DNA of 24,994 nt from Candidatus Nanopelagicales bacterium (GCA_025455985.1 JALOLM010000058.1:1-24994), one strand, 5' to 3'; counted from the stretch's first letter, positions 15,763 to 23,004 are shown. A program made the numbers and translations. The notes: generated by a model not told the origin, from the letters alone.

Positions 15763-16395
15763 CTACCCGCGCTTCTTGGTCTTGGGCTCCACAGGACGCC
15801 CACCTGGTTTGACCTTAGGCGGTGGCAGGCGAAGCCGCCGGATCTGCAGAGCGCGCATGCCGCCGTAGAACATCGCACCCTTGCGCTGCGCCGGATCAGG
15901 GAACTGCTTCTTCAACTGTCCGTTCAGGCGGACCAGCAGGATCGTCATGTCGACGACCAGCAGCGCCAGCATCAGGAACCAGATGAAGGACACGATCACC
16001 TGGATCTGCGGATTGCGGAACAGGCCCACGATGAGCACGACCACAGCCAGGGGGATGAAGAACTCAGCCAGGGTCCGGCGGCGGTCGATGTAGTCACGCA
16101 CGAACCCTTTGACCGGCCCGGCGTCGCGAGGAGGCAGCGCCCGCTCGTCGCCGGCCATGAGCGCTTCTCGGGCGGCCAAACGCGCCTCTCGTTGCTGTTC
16201 GCGCTCCAGCTTGCGGCGGGCCTTGGGATCGGTCGGCCCCTTCAGGGCTTGGCGGCGAGCCTCTTCGGCCTCTTTCCGGGTGGGGGTGGGCCTGCCTTTA
16301 CCAGCCTGCTCGGGTGGCACATCTGCGGACGTGGGGGTCACCGACTCGTCGACGACCGCCGGTTGCTCCTGATCCTTCTTGCCCAAACCGAACAC
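15763..16395 (-). CDS. DUF3043 family membrane protein
   Basis: A 210-residue protein of the actinobacterial DUF3043 family. It has a charged, disordered N-terminal region containing GRPTPTRKEAEEARRQALKG, followed by a basic coiled stretch. Two adjacent transmembrane helices come next (about 110-128 and 134-154: AEFFIPLAVVVLIVGLF and VIVSFIWFLMLALLVVDM), then a short basic C-terminus. The start is GTG at 16395, with no ribosome-binding site but TACAGT 6 bases upstream. It is divergent from pspA, as I recall in other actinomycetes, which hints at a cell-envelope role. Function is unknown. Confidence 0.88.
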   Translation of the reverse strand: MFGLGKKDQEQPAVVDESVTPTSADVPPEQAGKGRPTPTRKEAEEARRQALKGPTDPKARRKLEREQQREARLAAREALMAGDERALPPRDAGPVKGFVRDYIDRRRTLAEFFIPLAVVVLIVGLFRNPQIQVIVSFIWFLMLALLVVDMTILLVRLNGQLKKQFPDPAQRKGAMFYGGMRALQIRRLRLPPPKVKPGGRPVEPKTKKRG

Positions 16396-16401
16396 CGCTT
16401 C

Positions 16402-16407
16402 ACTGTA
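16402..16407 (-). promoter_or_regulatory. Candidate -10 box for leaderless DUF3043 mRNA
   Basis: TACAGT on the minus strand, ending 6 bases before the GTG start of the DUF3043 gene. It is a good TANNNT match at the leaderless distance. Confidence 0.45.
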
Positions 16408-16475
16408 CGACGGATGCGCGCCCTCGGCCTTACCCCCTAGGCTTGCTCACGAGTACTTACGGAAGGGAACACCCC

Positions 16476-17255
16476 ATGGGGATGTGGCAGCGCTTCACGA
16501 TGATCTTCAAGTCCAAGGCCAACAAGGCACTGGACAAGGCCGAGGATCCGCGGGAGACCCTCGATTACTCCTACGAGAAGCAGTTGGATCTGCTCCAAAA
16601 GGTCCGGCGTGGTGTGGCAGATGTGGCCACCTCCCGCAAGCGGCTCGAACTGCAGATCGGACAGTTGGACCAGCAGTCGGCCAAGTTGGAGGGTCAAGCG
16701 AAGGCTGCGCTGGCTGGCGGGCGTGAAGATCTGGCCCGCGAGGCACTGACCCGGCGCAGTGCGCTGACCACCCAGCTCGACGATCTGCACACCCAGTTGG
16801 CGACGCTGCAGGACCAGGAGGAGAAGCTGACCCAGGCCTCCCAGCGACTGCAGGCGAAGGTTGAGGCCTTCCGCACGAAGAAGGAGACCATCAAGGCCAC
16901 CTACTCGGCGGCTGAGGCCCAGACGAAGATCAACGAAGCCTTCTCCGGCATCTCCGAAGAACTCGGCGACGTTGGTATGGCGATTCAGCGTGCCGAGGAC
17001 AAGACCCAGTCGATGCAGGCCCGCGCAGGCGCGATCGACGAGTTGATGGCTTCGGGCGCCCTCGACGACGCCACCGGCACGAGCAAGGACTCCATCACCG
17101 CCGAATTGGAGCGCATGGCCAGCACCTCCGAGGTCGAGGACACCCTGGCGGCCATGAAGGCTGAACTCAGCGGCGGCACTGCGCCTTCGGCGGTGGAGGC
17201 CCCGACGACGCCCGCGGTGGAGTCGAAGCCGTCCGATGGCACCCCAGGAGCCTGA
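16476..17255 (+). CDS. pspA: PspA/IM30 family phage-shock protein
   Basis: Membrane-stress effector of the PspA/IM30 (ESCRT-III-like) family, which assembles on the inner leaflet to stabilise the membrane. The 259 residues are nearly all helical: an amphipathic N-terminus (MGMWQRFTMIFKSKANKALDK), the conserved EDPRETLDYSYEKQ, a long coiled coil to about 150, and a shorter helical domain with INEAFSGISEELGDVGMAIQRAEDKT. A Pro/Ala-rich tail follows. ATG 16476 has GGAAGGG 8 bases upstream; ATG 16482 is less well placed. pspAA starts 1 base after the stop. It heads the Psp group. Confidence 0.95.
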   Translation: MGMWQRFTMIFKSKANKALDKAEDPRETLDYSYEKQLDLLQKVRRGVADVATSRKRLELQIGQLDQQSAKLEGQAKAALAGGREDLAREALTRRSALTTQLDDLHTQLATLQDQEEKLTQASQRLQAKVEAFRTKKETIKATYSAAEAQTKINEAFSGISEELGDVGMAIQRAEDKTQSMQARAGAIDELMASGALDDATGTSKDSITAELERMASTSEVEDTLAAMKAELSGGTAPSAVEAPTTPAVESKPSDGTPGA

Positions 17256-17256
17256 C

Positions 17257-17529
17257 ATGATCGTGCGAATCATGGGTGAGGGTCAGTACGAGGTACCCGC
17301 GGACGCGGTCGAACGGCTGAACGAACTCGACGATGCGCTCGAGGCGGCTCTGGAAGACCAGCAGTCCTTTCCCGCGGCCCTTGCCGCACTGCTCGACAGT
17401 GTGCGTGCCAGCGGTCAGGTTCTCGATGACGCCGAACTTGTCACCTCGGACGTCGTGCTCCCCGCAGCGGAAGCGACGGTCGATGAGGTGCGCGCGCTGC
17501 TCACCGACGAGGGTCTCATCCCCGACTGA
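17257..17529 (+). CDS. pspAA: PspA-associated protein PspAA
   Basis: A 90-residue acidic protein that begins MIVRIMGEGQYEVP and ends VRALLTDEGLIPD, matching the PspAA partner domain encoded beside actinobacterial pspA. The ATG lies 1 base after the pspA stop, so the pair is co-translated. It has no membrane helix and probably acts with PspA in the cytosol. A 68-base gap with a weak GGGCG/CGCCC stem separates it from htpX. Confidence 0.88.
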   Translation: MIVRIMGEGQYEVPADAVERLNELDDALEAALEDQQSFPAALAALLDSVRASGQVLDDAELVTSDVVLPAAEATVDEVRALLTDEGLIPD

Positions 17530-17597
17530 GGGGTTTCCGCCTTGGGCGTAGCGCCGCCCACTGGGGCTAGGACTGTCGTCGTGGGAGACTTGTGGAC

Positions 17598-18488
17598 ATG
17601 AAGTCCAGGTACGCCGCGGACAAAGGATTGACCGCCCGGATGACGGGGACGATGTTCCTGTTGGGGCTGCTGTACGTCGTGTTCATCGGGGTTCTGATCG
17701 CTATCGGGCTCAACGCCGCCTTCGTGCTGATCTTTGCGGTGGGCCTGCTATTCGCCCAGTGGTACTTCTCAGACAGCATCGCCTTGCGTTCGATGGGCGC
17801 CCGCGAGGTGTCCGCAGAACAAGCCCCGCAATTGCATGGCGTCATCGACCGTCTTTGTGCGATGGCCGAGATGCCCAAACCGCGGGTCGCCATCGCCGAC
17901 GTCGATATGCCCAACGCTTTCGCGACCGGGCGCAGCCCCAACCGCTCGGTGGTCTGCGTCACCACAGGTCTGCTGCGCAGGCTCGACGAAGCCGAACTCG
18001 AAGGGGTGCTGTCCCACGAGCTGTCGCATGTCGCCCACCGGGACGTGCTGGTCATGACCATCGCGTCCGTTGCCGGTGTCGCGGCCGGCTTCCTGACCCG
18101 GATGGCTCTCTGGGGCGGGATCGGCAACCGTCGCGACCAGAACACCGCCTTTGTCACCATCGCGATCCTGGCTGTGTCGGTGCTGGTGTACGCGGTGAGT
18201 TTCCTGCTCACCCGGATGCTGTCTCGCTATCGGGAGCTGAGTGCCGACCGGGCAGGAGCCCTGTTGACCGGACGTCCCACGGCGCTGGCAAGCGCCCTAC
18301 AGAAGGTCAGCGGGGACATGGCCAGCATCCCCACCCGGGACCTGCGTGAGGCGGAGGCCTTCAACGCCTTCTACTTCGCTCCCGCCCTGGCCGGTGGCAA
18401 GAGCCTGGCGTCGCTGTTCGCGACCCACCCGCCGCTGGAGCAGCGGCTCGAGCAGTTGGCCAAGATCTCCACGCAGCTGGGCTCGTGA
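17598..18488 (+). CDS. htpX: M48 family zinc metalloprotease HtpX-like
   Basis: Membrane-bound zinc protease involved in quality control of membrane proteins. The 296 residues contain two N-terminal hydrophobic segments (about 17-36 and 40-56), the zinc site HELSH at 140-144, further hydrophobic stretches (about 150-166 and 180-200), and the third ligand Glu in SRYRELSADRAGALL. The C-terminus has FATHPPLEQRLEQL, typical of HtpX. ATG 17598 was preferred because GGGAG is about 10 bases upstream; GTG 17592 is also possible. Its stop overlaps the pspAB start (TGATG). Confidence 0.94.
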   Translation: MKSRYAADKGLTARMTGTMFLLGLLYVVFIGVLIAIGLNAAFVLIFAVGLLFAQWYFSDSIALRSMGAREVSAEQAPQLHGVIDRLCAMAEMPKPRVAIADVDMPNAFATGRSPNRSVVCVTTGLLRRLDEAELEGVLSHELSHVAHRDVLVMTIASVAGVAAGFLTRMALWGGIGNRRDQNTAFVTIAILAVSVLVYAVSFLLTRMLSRYRELSADRAGALLTGRPTALASALQKVSGDMASIPTRDLREAEAFNAFYFAPALAGGKSLASLFATHPPLEQRLEQLAKISTQLGS

Positions 18489-19048
18489 TGGGCCTGTTCG
18501 ACTCTTTGATGGGGCGCAGTCAGCCCGCCAAGCCGAACCTCGACGCGCTGTTCGCCGTGCCGTCGGCGGCCATCACCCTGGAGGCCAGCCTCGGGGTGAA
18601 GCCCACCGGGCGCGGTTCAGTGGCCTTTCGGGCGCCTGAGGGGCAAGCCTTCGCGCGGGTGATCGCCGATGTTGAACAACTGCTCACGGCGACCTCCAAC
18701 CCGGGACTTGAGGTGAGCCGGGACAGTTTCGGCTACACGTGGCTGACGGTGGCCAGTGCCGATGTCAGTGATCTGGTCAATGCTCTGCATGCGGTGAACG
18801 TCTCGGTCCAGGACGCCGGTTTCGGCCCGCAACTTCTCTGTTCACTTGTCGGGTTCCGCCGCGATGAGCAGACGTTCGCGCTCGTCTATCTGTACAAGCG
18901 GGGGACCTTCTACCCGTTCGCGCCGGTCGCAGAGCCGCGCCGCGACAACATCCTGGAGATGCAGTTGCGCGACCTGCTCGCCGACGACATGGTCATCGAG
19001 AAGGACATGACCCGCTGGTTCCCGGTCTGGGGTGCCCCCGGGCTGTAG
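18488..19048 (+). CDS. pspAB: PspA-associated protein PspAB
   Basis: A 186-residue soluble protein beginning MGLFDSLMGRSQPAKPNLDALF, with YLYKRGTFYPFAPV and the C-terminal DMTRWFPVWGAPGL. These are hallmarks of the PspAB protein that sits beside pspA-pspAA and htpX in actinobacteria. The ATG overlaps the htpX stop by one base. Function is unknown beyond its association with envelope stress genes. The 3' end converges on nadA with 9 bases between. Confidence 0.85.
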   Translation: MGLFDSLMGRSQPAKPNLDALFAVPSAAITLEASLGVKPTGRGSVAFRAPEGQAFARVIADVEQLLTATSNPGLEVSRDSFGYTWLTVASADVSDLVNALHAVNVSVQDAGFGPQLLCSLVGFRRDEQTFALVYLYKRGTFYPFAPVAEPRRDNILEMQLRDLLADDMVIEKDMTRWFPVWGAPGL

Positions 19049-19057
19049 TCGCCGGCC

Positions 19058-20251
19058 TCAGTCGCGGGAGCCCACCCCAGGCAGGGCCAGCATCCGGTCG
19101 AGCGCAACGCGCGCCCAATGGGCGGTGTCGGGATCGACCGTGATCTGGTTGATGACCCGGTCCTCGACCAGGCTCTCCAGCGCCCAGACCAGGTGGGGCA
19201 GGTCGATGCGGTTCATCGTGGAGCAATAGCAGATCGTCTTGTCCAGGAACATGATCTGCTTGTCCGGGTGCTGCGAGGCCAGCCGGCGCACGAGGTTCAA
19301 CTCGGTGCCGATCGCCCACGCCGAGCCGGATTCGGCAGCCGCGAGGGTCTGGATGATGTGTTCCGTGGAGCCGACGTGGTCTGACTTCAGGACTACTTCG
19401 TGCTGGCACTCAGGGTGTACCAGAACGTTAATGTTGGGGACTTTTGCCCGGATTTCGTCGACGCTGTCAGCGGTGAACCGGCCGTGCACACTGCAATGAC
19501 CGCGCCAGAGGATCATCCGGGCCCGCTGCAGTTGCTCGGCGGTCAGCCCGCCGCCGGGTTTGTGCGGATCGAACACCACGCAGTCGTCCAAAGACATCCC
19601 AAGTTCCAGAACGGCGGTGTTCCTCCCCAGGTGCTGGTCGGGGAGGAACAGCACCTTCTCTCCCTGGCTGAACGCCCAGTCCAGGGACTTCTTGGCGTTG
19701 CTGGAGGTGCAGATGGTCCCGCCGTGTTCACCGGTGAACGCTTTGATGGCCGCGGTCGAGTTCATGTATGTCACCGGGATGGTCACATCCGCGACGCCGG
19801 CCGCCTCCAGGCTGCGCCAGGCTGCTGCCACCTGGTCGGCCGCGGCCATGTCGGCCATCGAGCAGCCTGCCGCGAGATCGGGGAGTACCACCAGTTGATC
19901 ATCAGCGGTGAGAATATCCGCGCTCTCGGCCATGAAGTGGACCCCGCAGAACACGATGAACTCGCTGTTCGGGGAAGCGGCGGCCTTCTGGGCGAGCTTG
20001 AAGGAATCGCCGGTCACATCCGCGAACTGGATGACCTCGTCGCGTTGATAGTGGTGGCCGAGGATGAACGCCCGCTCACCCAGTGCTTGCTTGGCGGCCC
20101 AAGCGCGAGCCACCAGATCAGGGTCGCTCGGGGCGGGCAGGTCGCCGGGGCAGTCCACGCCACGCTCACTGAAGGCATCTTGGCCCTGTCCGAGCAGCAG
20201 AAGCAGTGCCGAGGGCTCCGGTTCGGTGAAAGTGTTCGCCACGGGGACCAT
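19058..20251 (-). CDS. nadA: Quinolinate synthase
   Basis: Iron-sulfur enzyme condensing iminoaspartate with dihydroxyacetone phosphate to quinolinate in de novo NAD synthesis. The 397-residue protein contains AFILGHHYQRDEVIQFADVTGDSF, the three [4Fe-4S] cysteine regions (FCGVHFMAE at about 101-109, ILWRGHCSVH, TICYCSTMNRID), PDQHLGRN and the VHPEC segment. It belongs to the longer actinobacterial form. ATG at 20251 has GGAG 8 bases upstream. nadB and nadC are not in the window. It is divergent from erpA, whose product could deliver its cluster. Confidence 0.97.
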   Translation of the reverse strand: MVPVANTFTEPEPSALLLLLGQGQDAFSERGVDCPGDLPAPSDPDLVARAWAAKQALGERAFILGHHYQRDEVIQFADVTGDSFKLAQKAAASPNSEFIVFCGVHFMAESADILTADDQLVVLPDLAAGCSMADMAAADQVAAAWRSLEAAGVADVTIPVTYMNSTAAIKAFTGEHGGTICTSSNAKKSLDWAFSQGEKVLFLPDQHLGRNTAVLELGMSLDDCVVFDPHKPGGGLTAEQLQRARMILWRGHCSVHGRFTADSVDEIRAKVPNINVLVHPECQHEVVLKSDHVGSTEHIIQTLAAAESGSAWAIGTELNLVRRLASQHPDKQIMFLDKTICYCSTMNRIDLPHLVWALESLVEDRVINQITVDPDTAHWARVALDRMLALPGVGSRD

Positions 20252-20289
20252 GGTGTCACGCTCCGGCGCTCAAGCAGAAGTGGTGTTCG

Positions 20290-20544
20290 AGGGGCTTAGG
20301 TGGGCTGTTGCGGAATGCGGCGTGGGGGTCTGGATTTCTGTCCGGCCCGATCTGCGTACTTTTCAGGTTGGCGCTCGCTCTTGATCAACCGGAAAGGTAC
20401 GCAATTCTCGCGACCTTTGCGGCATTTCGGGCACCAGAGGCGTACCTTTCAGGTTGATCAAGGGGTTCTCGGCCGGCGGCCCAACCCGAAAGGTACGCCG
20501 ACGCCACCCGAACCGGGGATTCACCAACAGGGGCTTAGGTGTGC
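20290..20544. repeat. Element-like repeat array between nadA and erpA
   Basis: A 16-base direct repeat (15 of 16 identical, AGGGGCTTAGGTGNGC) sits at 20290-20305 and 20529-20544. Just inside are imperfect inverted ends, TGTTGCGGAATGC at 20306-20318 and the complement of TGTTGGTGAATCC at 20517-20529. Between them are four copies of CAACCNGAAAGGTACGC (one copy with a further mismatch) in alternating orientation: reverse at 20353-20370, forward at 20381-20403, reverse at 20439-20461, forward at 20482-20499. The middle two are a near-perfect 23-base inverted repeat with a 35-base loop. No ORF fits. This looks like a small non-coding REP/MITE-like element or a folded regulatory RNA. Confidence 0.6.
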
Positions 20545-20549
20545 CTAAC
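20535..20549 (+). promoter_or_regulatory. IdeR/DtxR-like iron box upstream of erpA
   Basis: TTAGGTGTGCCTAAC matches the core of the actinobacterial iron-repressor box (TTAGGTTAGSCTAAC), with a perfect TTAGG-N4-CCTAA palindrome. It lies about 80 bases before the erpA ATG, overlapping the right-hand direct repeat. A half-match (TTAGGTGGGC) lies about 40 bases before nadA. Iron-dependent control of these Fe-S genes is inferred. Confidence 0.5.
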
Positions 20550-20626
20550 TGGAAATGTGGCAGTATGGGAATACGGCTTCTGGGCAAGAGCGTTGACCCG
20601 GGCAAACGGTGAAAGGAAGCTTTCGA

Positions 20627-20989
20627 ATGAGCACTGAGACAACCACTTCGGGTGCGGAAGCGGCGACCGGCGTCACGCTGACCGAGACTGCCTCGGAGAA
20701 GGTGGCCGCCCTGCTCGCGCAGGAGGGTCGTGACGACTTGGCCCTGCGCATCGCCGTTCAGCCAGGTGGCTGCTCGGGACTGCGTTACCAACTCTTCTTC
20801 GACGAGCGCTCGCTGGACGGGGACACCCGCATCGACTTCAACGGCGTCACCGTGGTCGTTGACCGGATGAGCGGGCCGTACCTCGGCGGCGCGACCATCG
20901 ACTTCGTCGACCAGATCGACAAGCAGGGCTTCACCATCGACAACCCGAACGCCACCGGCTCCTGCGCCTGCGGCGACTCCTTCCACTGA
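20627..20989 (+). CDS. erpA: Iron-sulfur cluster insertion protein (A-type carrier)
   Basis: A-type Fe-S carrier that receives clusters and inserts them into target enzymes. The 120-residue product has the three invariant cysteines: Cys49 in GGCSGLRY, and Cys113 and Cys115 in the GSCACGDSF C-terminus. ATG 20627 is preceded by AAGGAAG about 7 bases upstream; an upstream in-frame ATG at 20609 lacks such a site. Divergent neighbour nadA encodes an Fe-S enzyme, a pairing I recall from other actinomycetes. An IdeR-like box upstream suggests iron-responsive control. Genes for a sulfur-donor pair lie 1 kb downstream on the other strand. Confidence 0.93.
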   Translation: MSTETTTSGAEAATGVTLTETASEKVAALLAQEGRDDLALRIAVQPGGCSGLRYQLFFDERSLDGDTRIDFNGVTVVVDRMSGPYLGGATIDFVDQIDKQGFTIDNPNATGSCACGDSFH

Positions 20990-21057
20990 CACTCGGCTCA
21001 CATCCCATCAGTTCTGCCCGGGAAGTCGTCGGTCTTACGCGGCGCGTAGACGCCGAC

Positions 21058-21615
21058 TTGATGCTCCACGGCTATCGACGGGGTCTGTTCGCTATGCCGT
21101 ACGCCCGGCTGATGTACGCCTGGTGGTCGCCGGACCCGCGTGGTGTCCTGGACCTGCAAAACCTGCGTCTCACGCGCAGCCTGCGCCAGAGCTGCCGCAA
21201 GTACCACGTCGCGATCGACCAGGACTTCGAAGCAGTTCTGGACCGGTGCGCCAACGTGGAACGCGCCGGGGCTTGGATCGACGAGAGCCTCTACCGCGGG
21301 TACTTGGACCTACACAACAGGGGTCATGCCCACAGCGTGGAGACTCGCGATGACGACGGTGAGTTGGTGGGAGGACTCTTCGCCGTCAACGTCGGCGGGC
21401 TCGTGGCGGGGGAGTCCATGTTCCACACGGCGCGCGACGCATCCAAGGTCGCCTTGGTGGGTCTTGTCGAACTTCTTCGCGACCATGACGAACCCGTGCT
21501 GCTCGACACCCAGTGGTTGACCCCCCATCTGGCGTCGCTCGGGGCCACCGAGATATCGCGCAGCGACTACCAACACCGGCTGTCCGAGGTGGTGAACGGC
21601 CGCCCGGCCCTCTAA
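21058..21615 (+). CDS. aat: Leucyl/phenylalanyl-tRNA-protein transferase, short N-terminus
   Basis: Transfers Leu or Phe from tRNA to N-terminal Arg or Lys of proteins, creating N-degrons for the Clp protease. Visible family segments are GYRRGLFAMPY, MYAWWSPDPRGVL, RSLRQSCRKY, AWIDESLYRGYLDLHNRGHAHSVE, GGLFAVNVGGLVAGESMF, DASKVALVGLV and LLDTQWLTPHLASLGA. About 185 residues from TTG 21058 (or ATG 21061). The usual N-terminal 30 or so residues, ending in a GxLA(V/I)GGDL motif, are missing, and no ATG or GTG lies upstream in frame before erpA. The frame stays open upstream, so the true start is uncertain. The 3' end overlaps the TusA-like gene by 4 bases. Confidence 0.9.
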   Translation: MMLHGYRRGLFAMPYARLMYAWWSPDPRGVLDLQNLRLTRSLRQSCRKYHVAIDQDFEAVLDRCANVERAGAWIDESLYRGYLDLHNRGHAHSVETRDDDGELVGGLFAVNVGGLVAGESMFHTARDASKVALVGLVELLRDHDEPVLLDTQWLTPHLASLGATEISRSDYQHRLSEVVNGRPAL

Positions 21616-21863
21616 GGCTGTCGCGGGGCTGGGCCTGACCCAACCCCACCCGCGCGCACGTGGAACACCCAGTGGTCCCCGGCATCGTCGACGCCGATCA
21701 GTTCCGCGCCCTTGAGCCGACACCAGGCGGGTACATCGGTGAGGGACACCGGGTCGTCGGACAGCAGGAGGACCTGCGGGGATCGCGCGGCGGCTCGGGC
21801 CAGTTCGACCACCGGCTGGGGGCAACGGGTGCCGCGCGCATCCACGACCGTGGTCTGGCTCAT
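21612..21863 (-). CDS. TusA-like sulfurtransferase
   Basis: An 83-residue sulfur-carrier protein of the TusA/SirA family. It begins MSQTTVVDARGTRCPQPVVELARA, with the signature CPxP at 14-17 whose Cys carries persulfide. The family's C-terminal features are present too (LLLSDDPVSLTDVPAWCRLKGAEL). It starts 5 bases after the stop of the cysteine-desulfurase homologue, so the two are one operon. In many actinomycetes, as I recall, the two are fused in one chain; here they are separate. Likely partner: the upstream gene product, supplying sulfur to an acceptor not identifiable here. Confidence 0.87.
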   Translation of the reverse strand: MSQTTVVDARGTRCPQPVVELARAAARSPQVLLLSDDPVSLTDVPAWCRLKGAELIGVDDAGDHWVFHVRAGGVGSGPAPRQP

Positions 21864-21867
21864 GTGC

Positions 21868-22950
21868 TCATAGCCCGTCGGTACCCATCTCGGCCCGCTC
21901 GCGAGCCACGACCTCGACCAGGGCGTCGACGAAGGCATCCACAACGTCGTCGGGCAGGCCGGGGGGTAGCCCGATCCGGATGTTGCCGGCCGTGAGACCG
22001 CCGATCGCGGCCAGGACGTGACTGGGCATGCCCGACTGTGACGCACAGGCGGATCCACTGCCAACCGCGTACCCGGCGACGTCCAGCCGTGACTGGATGG
22101 TCTCCGCGTCGACGTAGAGCACGGAGACGCTCAGAATGTGCGGCAGATCGTCTGCGCCGCCCCCGTGCACCTCCACACCGTCGATCTCGGCCTCAACTCT
22201 TGCCCTGATCCGGGTTGTCTGCCGCCGCGCGCCCGCCACGGACTCCGGCGCCGCCGTGAGCCATGCCTGCGTGCACAAGGCGGTGGCCACCGCGGCCGCC
22301 GGGTTCTCAAAGGATCGTCTGGCGACCGGCCTCGCGGCGCTGACCACTGCACAGGCGCCTGCCGGGGCACCCCAGGCGCGGGGATCCATGACCATGCTGT
22401 CCCAAGTGCTGGGCAGCGCAGCCCAGCCGAGGGTTGTGGAAATGTCCCACACCAGCGCGGACCCGGTCGTCGAGGCCCAGTCCGAAATGTCCGATTGCAC
22501 GCTGCCGATCTCCTGGTTCCCGGCCGCACCGGCCAGGACCACAGGGGTGCCGATCGCGGCCAACGCGGCAGGATCCACCCGGCCCGCACGGGTGACCGGA
22601 AGCACGTCGAAGTCCAGACCGAGCGATGCTGCACTCTGCCGGCATCCCAACTGCAACTCCAGCGGGTCCGTCGCGGTGGTGACCACGGCAGTGTGCACCC
22701 CGCTTTGGACCGCGTCGGCGACCGCAGTACTGACGGCAAGGCGCAAGGTGGGTTCGAACGTGCAGCCCGCCGCGCCGAAGACTTGAGCCATGTCGGATTC
22801 GCTGCCCTTGAGCAGGGCGTCCGAGACCTTGCCCTCGTGGTAGCCCGCGCTCGGGACCGCCCACGCACGTTGGACCGCTGCGACCAGCCATTGGGCGGTC
22901 TGGTCGCTGACCGGACGCGAAAGTGCACAATCCAGTACGAAACGCGACAT
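21868..22950 (-). CDS. Cysteine desulfurase homologue lacking the PLP lysine
   Basis: A 360-residue NifS/IscS-like protein. Conserved: NQEIG at 145-149 (family NNEIG), Asp169 in the VDAAQ-equivalent WDISTTLG, and the catalytic-cysteine loop GSGSACASQSGMPSHVL with Cys302, followed by GNIRIGLP. Not conserved: the PLP-binding segment SAHKWGGPSG is DPRAWGAPAG (189-198), putting Ala192 where the Schiff-base lysine should be. The PLP-stacking EH in the ITSxxEHxAV region is DP (95-96). Standard PLP chemistry is therefore unlikely unless another lysine substitutes. TACCTT lies 6 bases before the ATG, suggesting a leaderless mRNA. It precedes the TusA-like gene and is divergent from ctaC. A regulatory or sulfur-relay pseudoenzyme is possible. 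Confidence 0.85.
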   Translation of the reverse strand: MSRFVLDCALSRPVSDQTAQWLVAAVQRAWAVPSAGYHEGKVSDALLKGSESDMAQVFGAAGCTFEPTLRLAVSTAVADAVQSGVHTAVVTTATDPLELQLGCRQSAASLGLDFDVLPVTRAGRVDPAALAAIGTPVVLAGAAGNQEIGSVQSDISDWASTTGSALVWDISTTLGWAALPSTWDSMVMDPRAWGAPAGACAVVSAARPVARRSFENPAAAVATALCTQAWLTAAPESVAGARRQTTRIRARVEAEIDGVEVHGGGADDLPHILSVSVLYVDAETIQSRLDVAGYAVGSGSACASQSGMPSHVLAAIGGLTAGNIRIGLPPGLPDDVVDAFVDALVEVVARERAEMGTDGL

Positions 22951-22956
22951 GAGTGG

Positions 22957-22962
22957 AAGGTA
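22957..22962 (-). promoter_or_regulatory. Candidate -10 box for leaderless desulfurase-homologue mRNA
   Basis: TACCTT on the minus strand, ending 6 bases before the ATG at 22950. It matches TANNNT at the leaderless distance; no Shine-Dalgarno is present. Confidence 0.4.
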
Positions 22963-22976
22963 CCGCCCCTAGGGCC

Positions 22977-23004
22977 TTTACTGGTGGGGGCATTGCGCTA
23001 GTGT
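22977..23004 (+). promoter_or_regulatory. Candidate ctaC promoter
   Basis: TTTACT (22977-22982) and TAGTGT (22999-23004) with a 16-base spacer are a moderate match to a housekeeping promoter upstream of ctaC. It would give a leader of about 50 bases containing the hairpin at 23020-23036. Confidence 0.3.

Noticed and set aside
17530..17597. Intrinsic terminator between pspAA and htpX
   Set aside because: Only a 5-base GGGCG/CGCCC stem without a T-run; too weak to call.
20353..20499. CRISPR array
   Set aside because: The four repeats alternate in orientation, are only 17-23 bases and have unequal spacers; no cas genes are present.
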